Shown here one piece after another: positions 5,316-5,651 of a stretch of DNA of 5,651 nt. Both the position numbers and the translations under genes were made by a program. Origin of the DNA: PUMD01 sp964599275 (GTDB lineage Bacteria; Bacillota; Sulfobacillia; SLMV01); assembly GCA_964599275.1 (NCBI GenBank), contig CAZRFK010000102.1, positions 1 to 5,651 on the forward strand, given 5' to 3'. Under the pieces are notes generated by a model that was given only the letters and a program-made list of their open reading frames with translations, was not told where the DNA came from and did no database searches. Each line of letters opens with the position of its first letter. Position 1 is the stretch's first letter.

Positions 5316-5651
5316 TCATATACTCTCTCTGCTGCTTTGATATTTTTCTTCAACCTCCAAAAAGGCCTTCACAACTCCGGGTGAAAACTGCGCTCCCTGC
5401 AGCCTTTTGATTTCCTGTAAGGCTTCCTCGCGGGGGACATTATCCTGATAGGGTCGACCGTGTATCATGGCATCATAAGCATCAACAGCAGCCAAGATCT
5501 GAGCCTCCACCAGGATTTCGTCTCCTTCGAGTCCCTGGGGGTAACCGGTCCCGTTGTAACGCTCATGATGCTGATGGACAATCTCTGCCACCCTCGTGAA
5601 AAAGCTGGAGCTGAGGTGGTCCAGGATGAGGTCCCGCCCCCATTGAGGATG
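5316..5651 (-). CDS. HD-GYP domain cyclic-di-GMP phosphodiesterase, partial (N-terminus beyond the right edge)
   Basis: The minus-strand frame is open from the window edge to the TGA at 5318-5316, giving 111 residues of the C-terminal end. The GTG at 5591 is not the start, because recognisable domain sequence continues upstream of it to the edge. The first residues, HPQWGRDLIL, match the HPxxGxxIL block of the HD-GYP domain, whose His is a metal ligand. Next comes the signature H28-H29-E30-R-Y-N-G34-T-G36-Y37-P38 (numbered from the edge), then GLEGDEI, the AVDAYDAM block and GRPY, and a final helical AL-EI/QFSP-VV segment, all conserved in order. Family knowledge: HD-GYP proteins hydrolyse cyclic di-GMP at a two- or three-iron centre. 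The HD dyad and any sensor, GAF or receiver domain would lie outside the window. The tail after the domain is short (about 10 residues). Activity is likely from the visible motifs but cannot be confirmed without the HD part. Confidence 0.93.
   Translation of the reverse strand, partial: HPQWGRDLILDHLSSSFFTRVAEIVHQHHERYNGTGYPQGLEGDEILVEAQILAAVDAYDAMIHGRPYQDNVPREEALQEIKRLQGAQFSPGVVKAFLEVEEKYQSSRESI

Overview
The window looks like a piece of a low-to-mid GC Gram-positive (Firmicutes, most likely Clostridia-type) chromosome. This is inferred from strong AGGAGG-type ribosome binding sites, a GTG start, one near-consensus sigma-A promoter, and gene types common in that group (HD-GYP phosphodiesterase, Fsr-like MFS carrier, YtsP/MsrC-type GAF enzyme). 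I cannot name a species. There are no RNA genes, CRISPR arrays, insertion sequences or phage genes.

Layout from left to right: (1) positions 1-678, minus strand: a GNAT-type acetyltransferase cut by the left edge, with its own strong promoter, an operator-like palindrome in that promoter, and a leader hairpin over its ribosome binding site. (2) Positions 679-1353: 675 bp without a convincing gene, holding that promoter and, at its right end, repeats upstream of the next gene. (3) Positions 1354-2646, plus: a 12-TM-type MFS transporter resembling the fosmidomycin-resistance (Fsr) branch, with an unusually acidic central loop. (4) Positions 2717-3217, plus: a GAF-domain free methionine-(R)-sulfoxide reductase with all three family cysteines, probably in the same transcript as the transporter. 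(5) Positions 3218-3425: convergent gap with a weak terminator. (6) Positions 3426-4694, minus: a second MFS transporter, of the drug:H+ antiporter type. (7) Positions 4695-5005: divergent control region. (8) Positions 5006-5209, plus: a 67-residue, highly acidic secreted small protein of no recognised family. (9) Positions 5210-5315: convergent gap with a long imperfect hairpin. (10) Positions 5316-5651, minus: the C-terminal part of an HD-GYP cyclic-di-GMP phosphodiesterase, cut by the right edge.

The genes do not form one obvious pathway. Two exporters of different MFS branches and a methionine sulfoxide repair enzyme would fit an accessory stress or efflux neighbourhood, but that is inference. 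No undescribed multi-gene system is evident. The best leads are the control region of the GNAT gene (palindrome inside the promoter spacer, related boxes about whole helical turns away, occluded ribosome binding site) and the orphan secreted acidic peptide.
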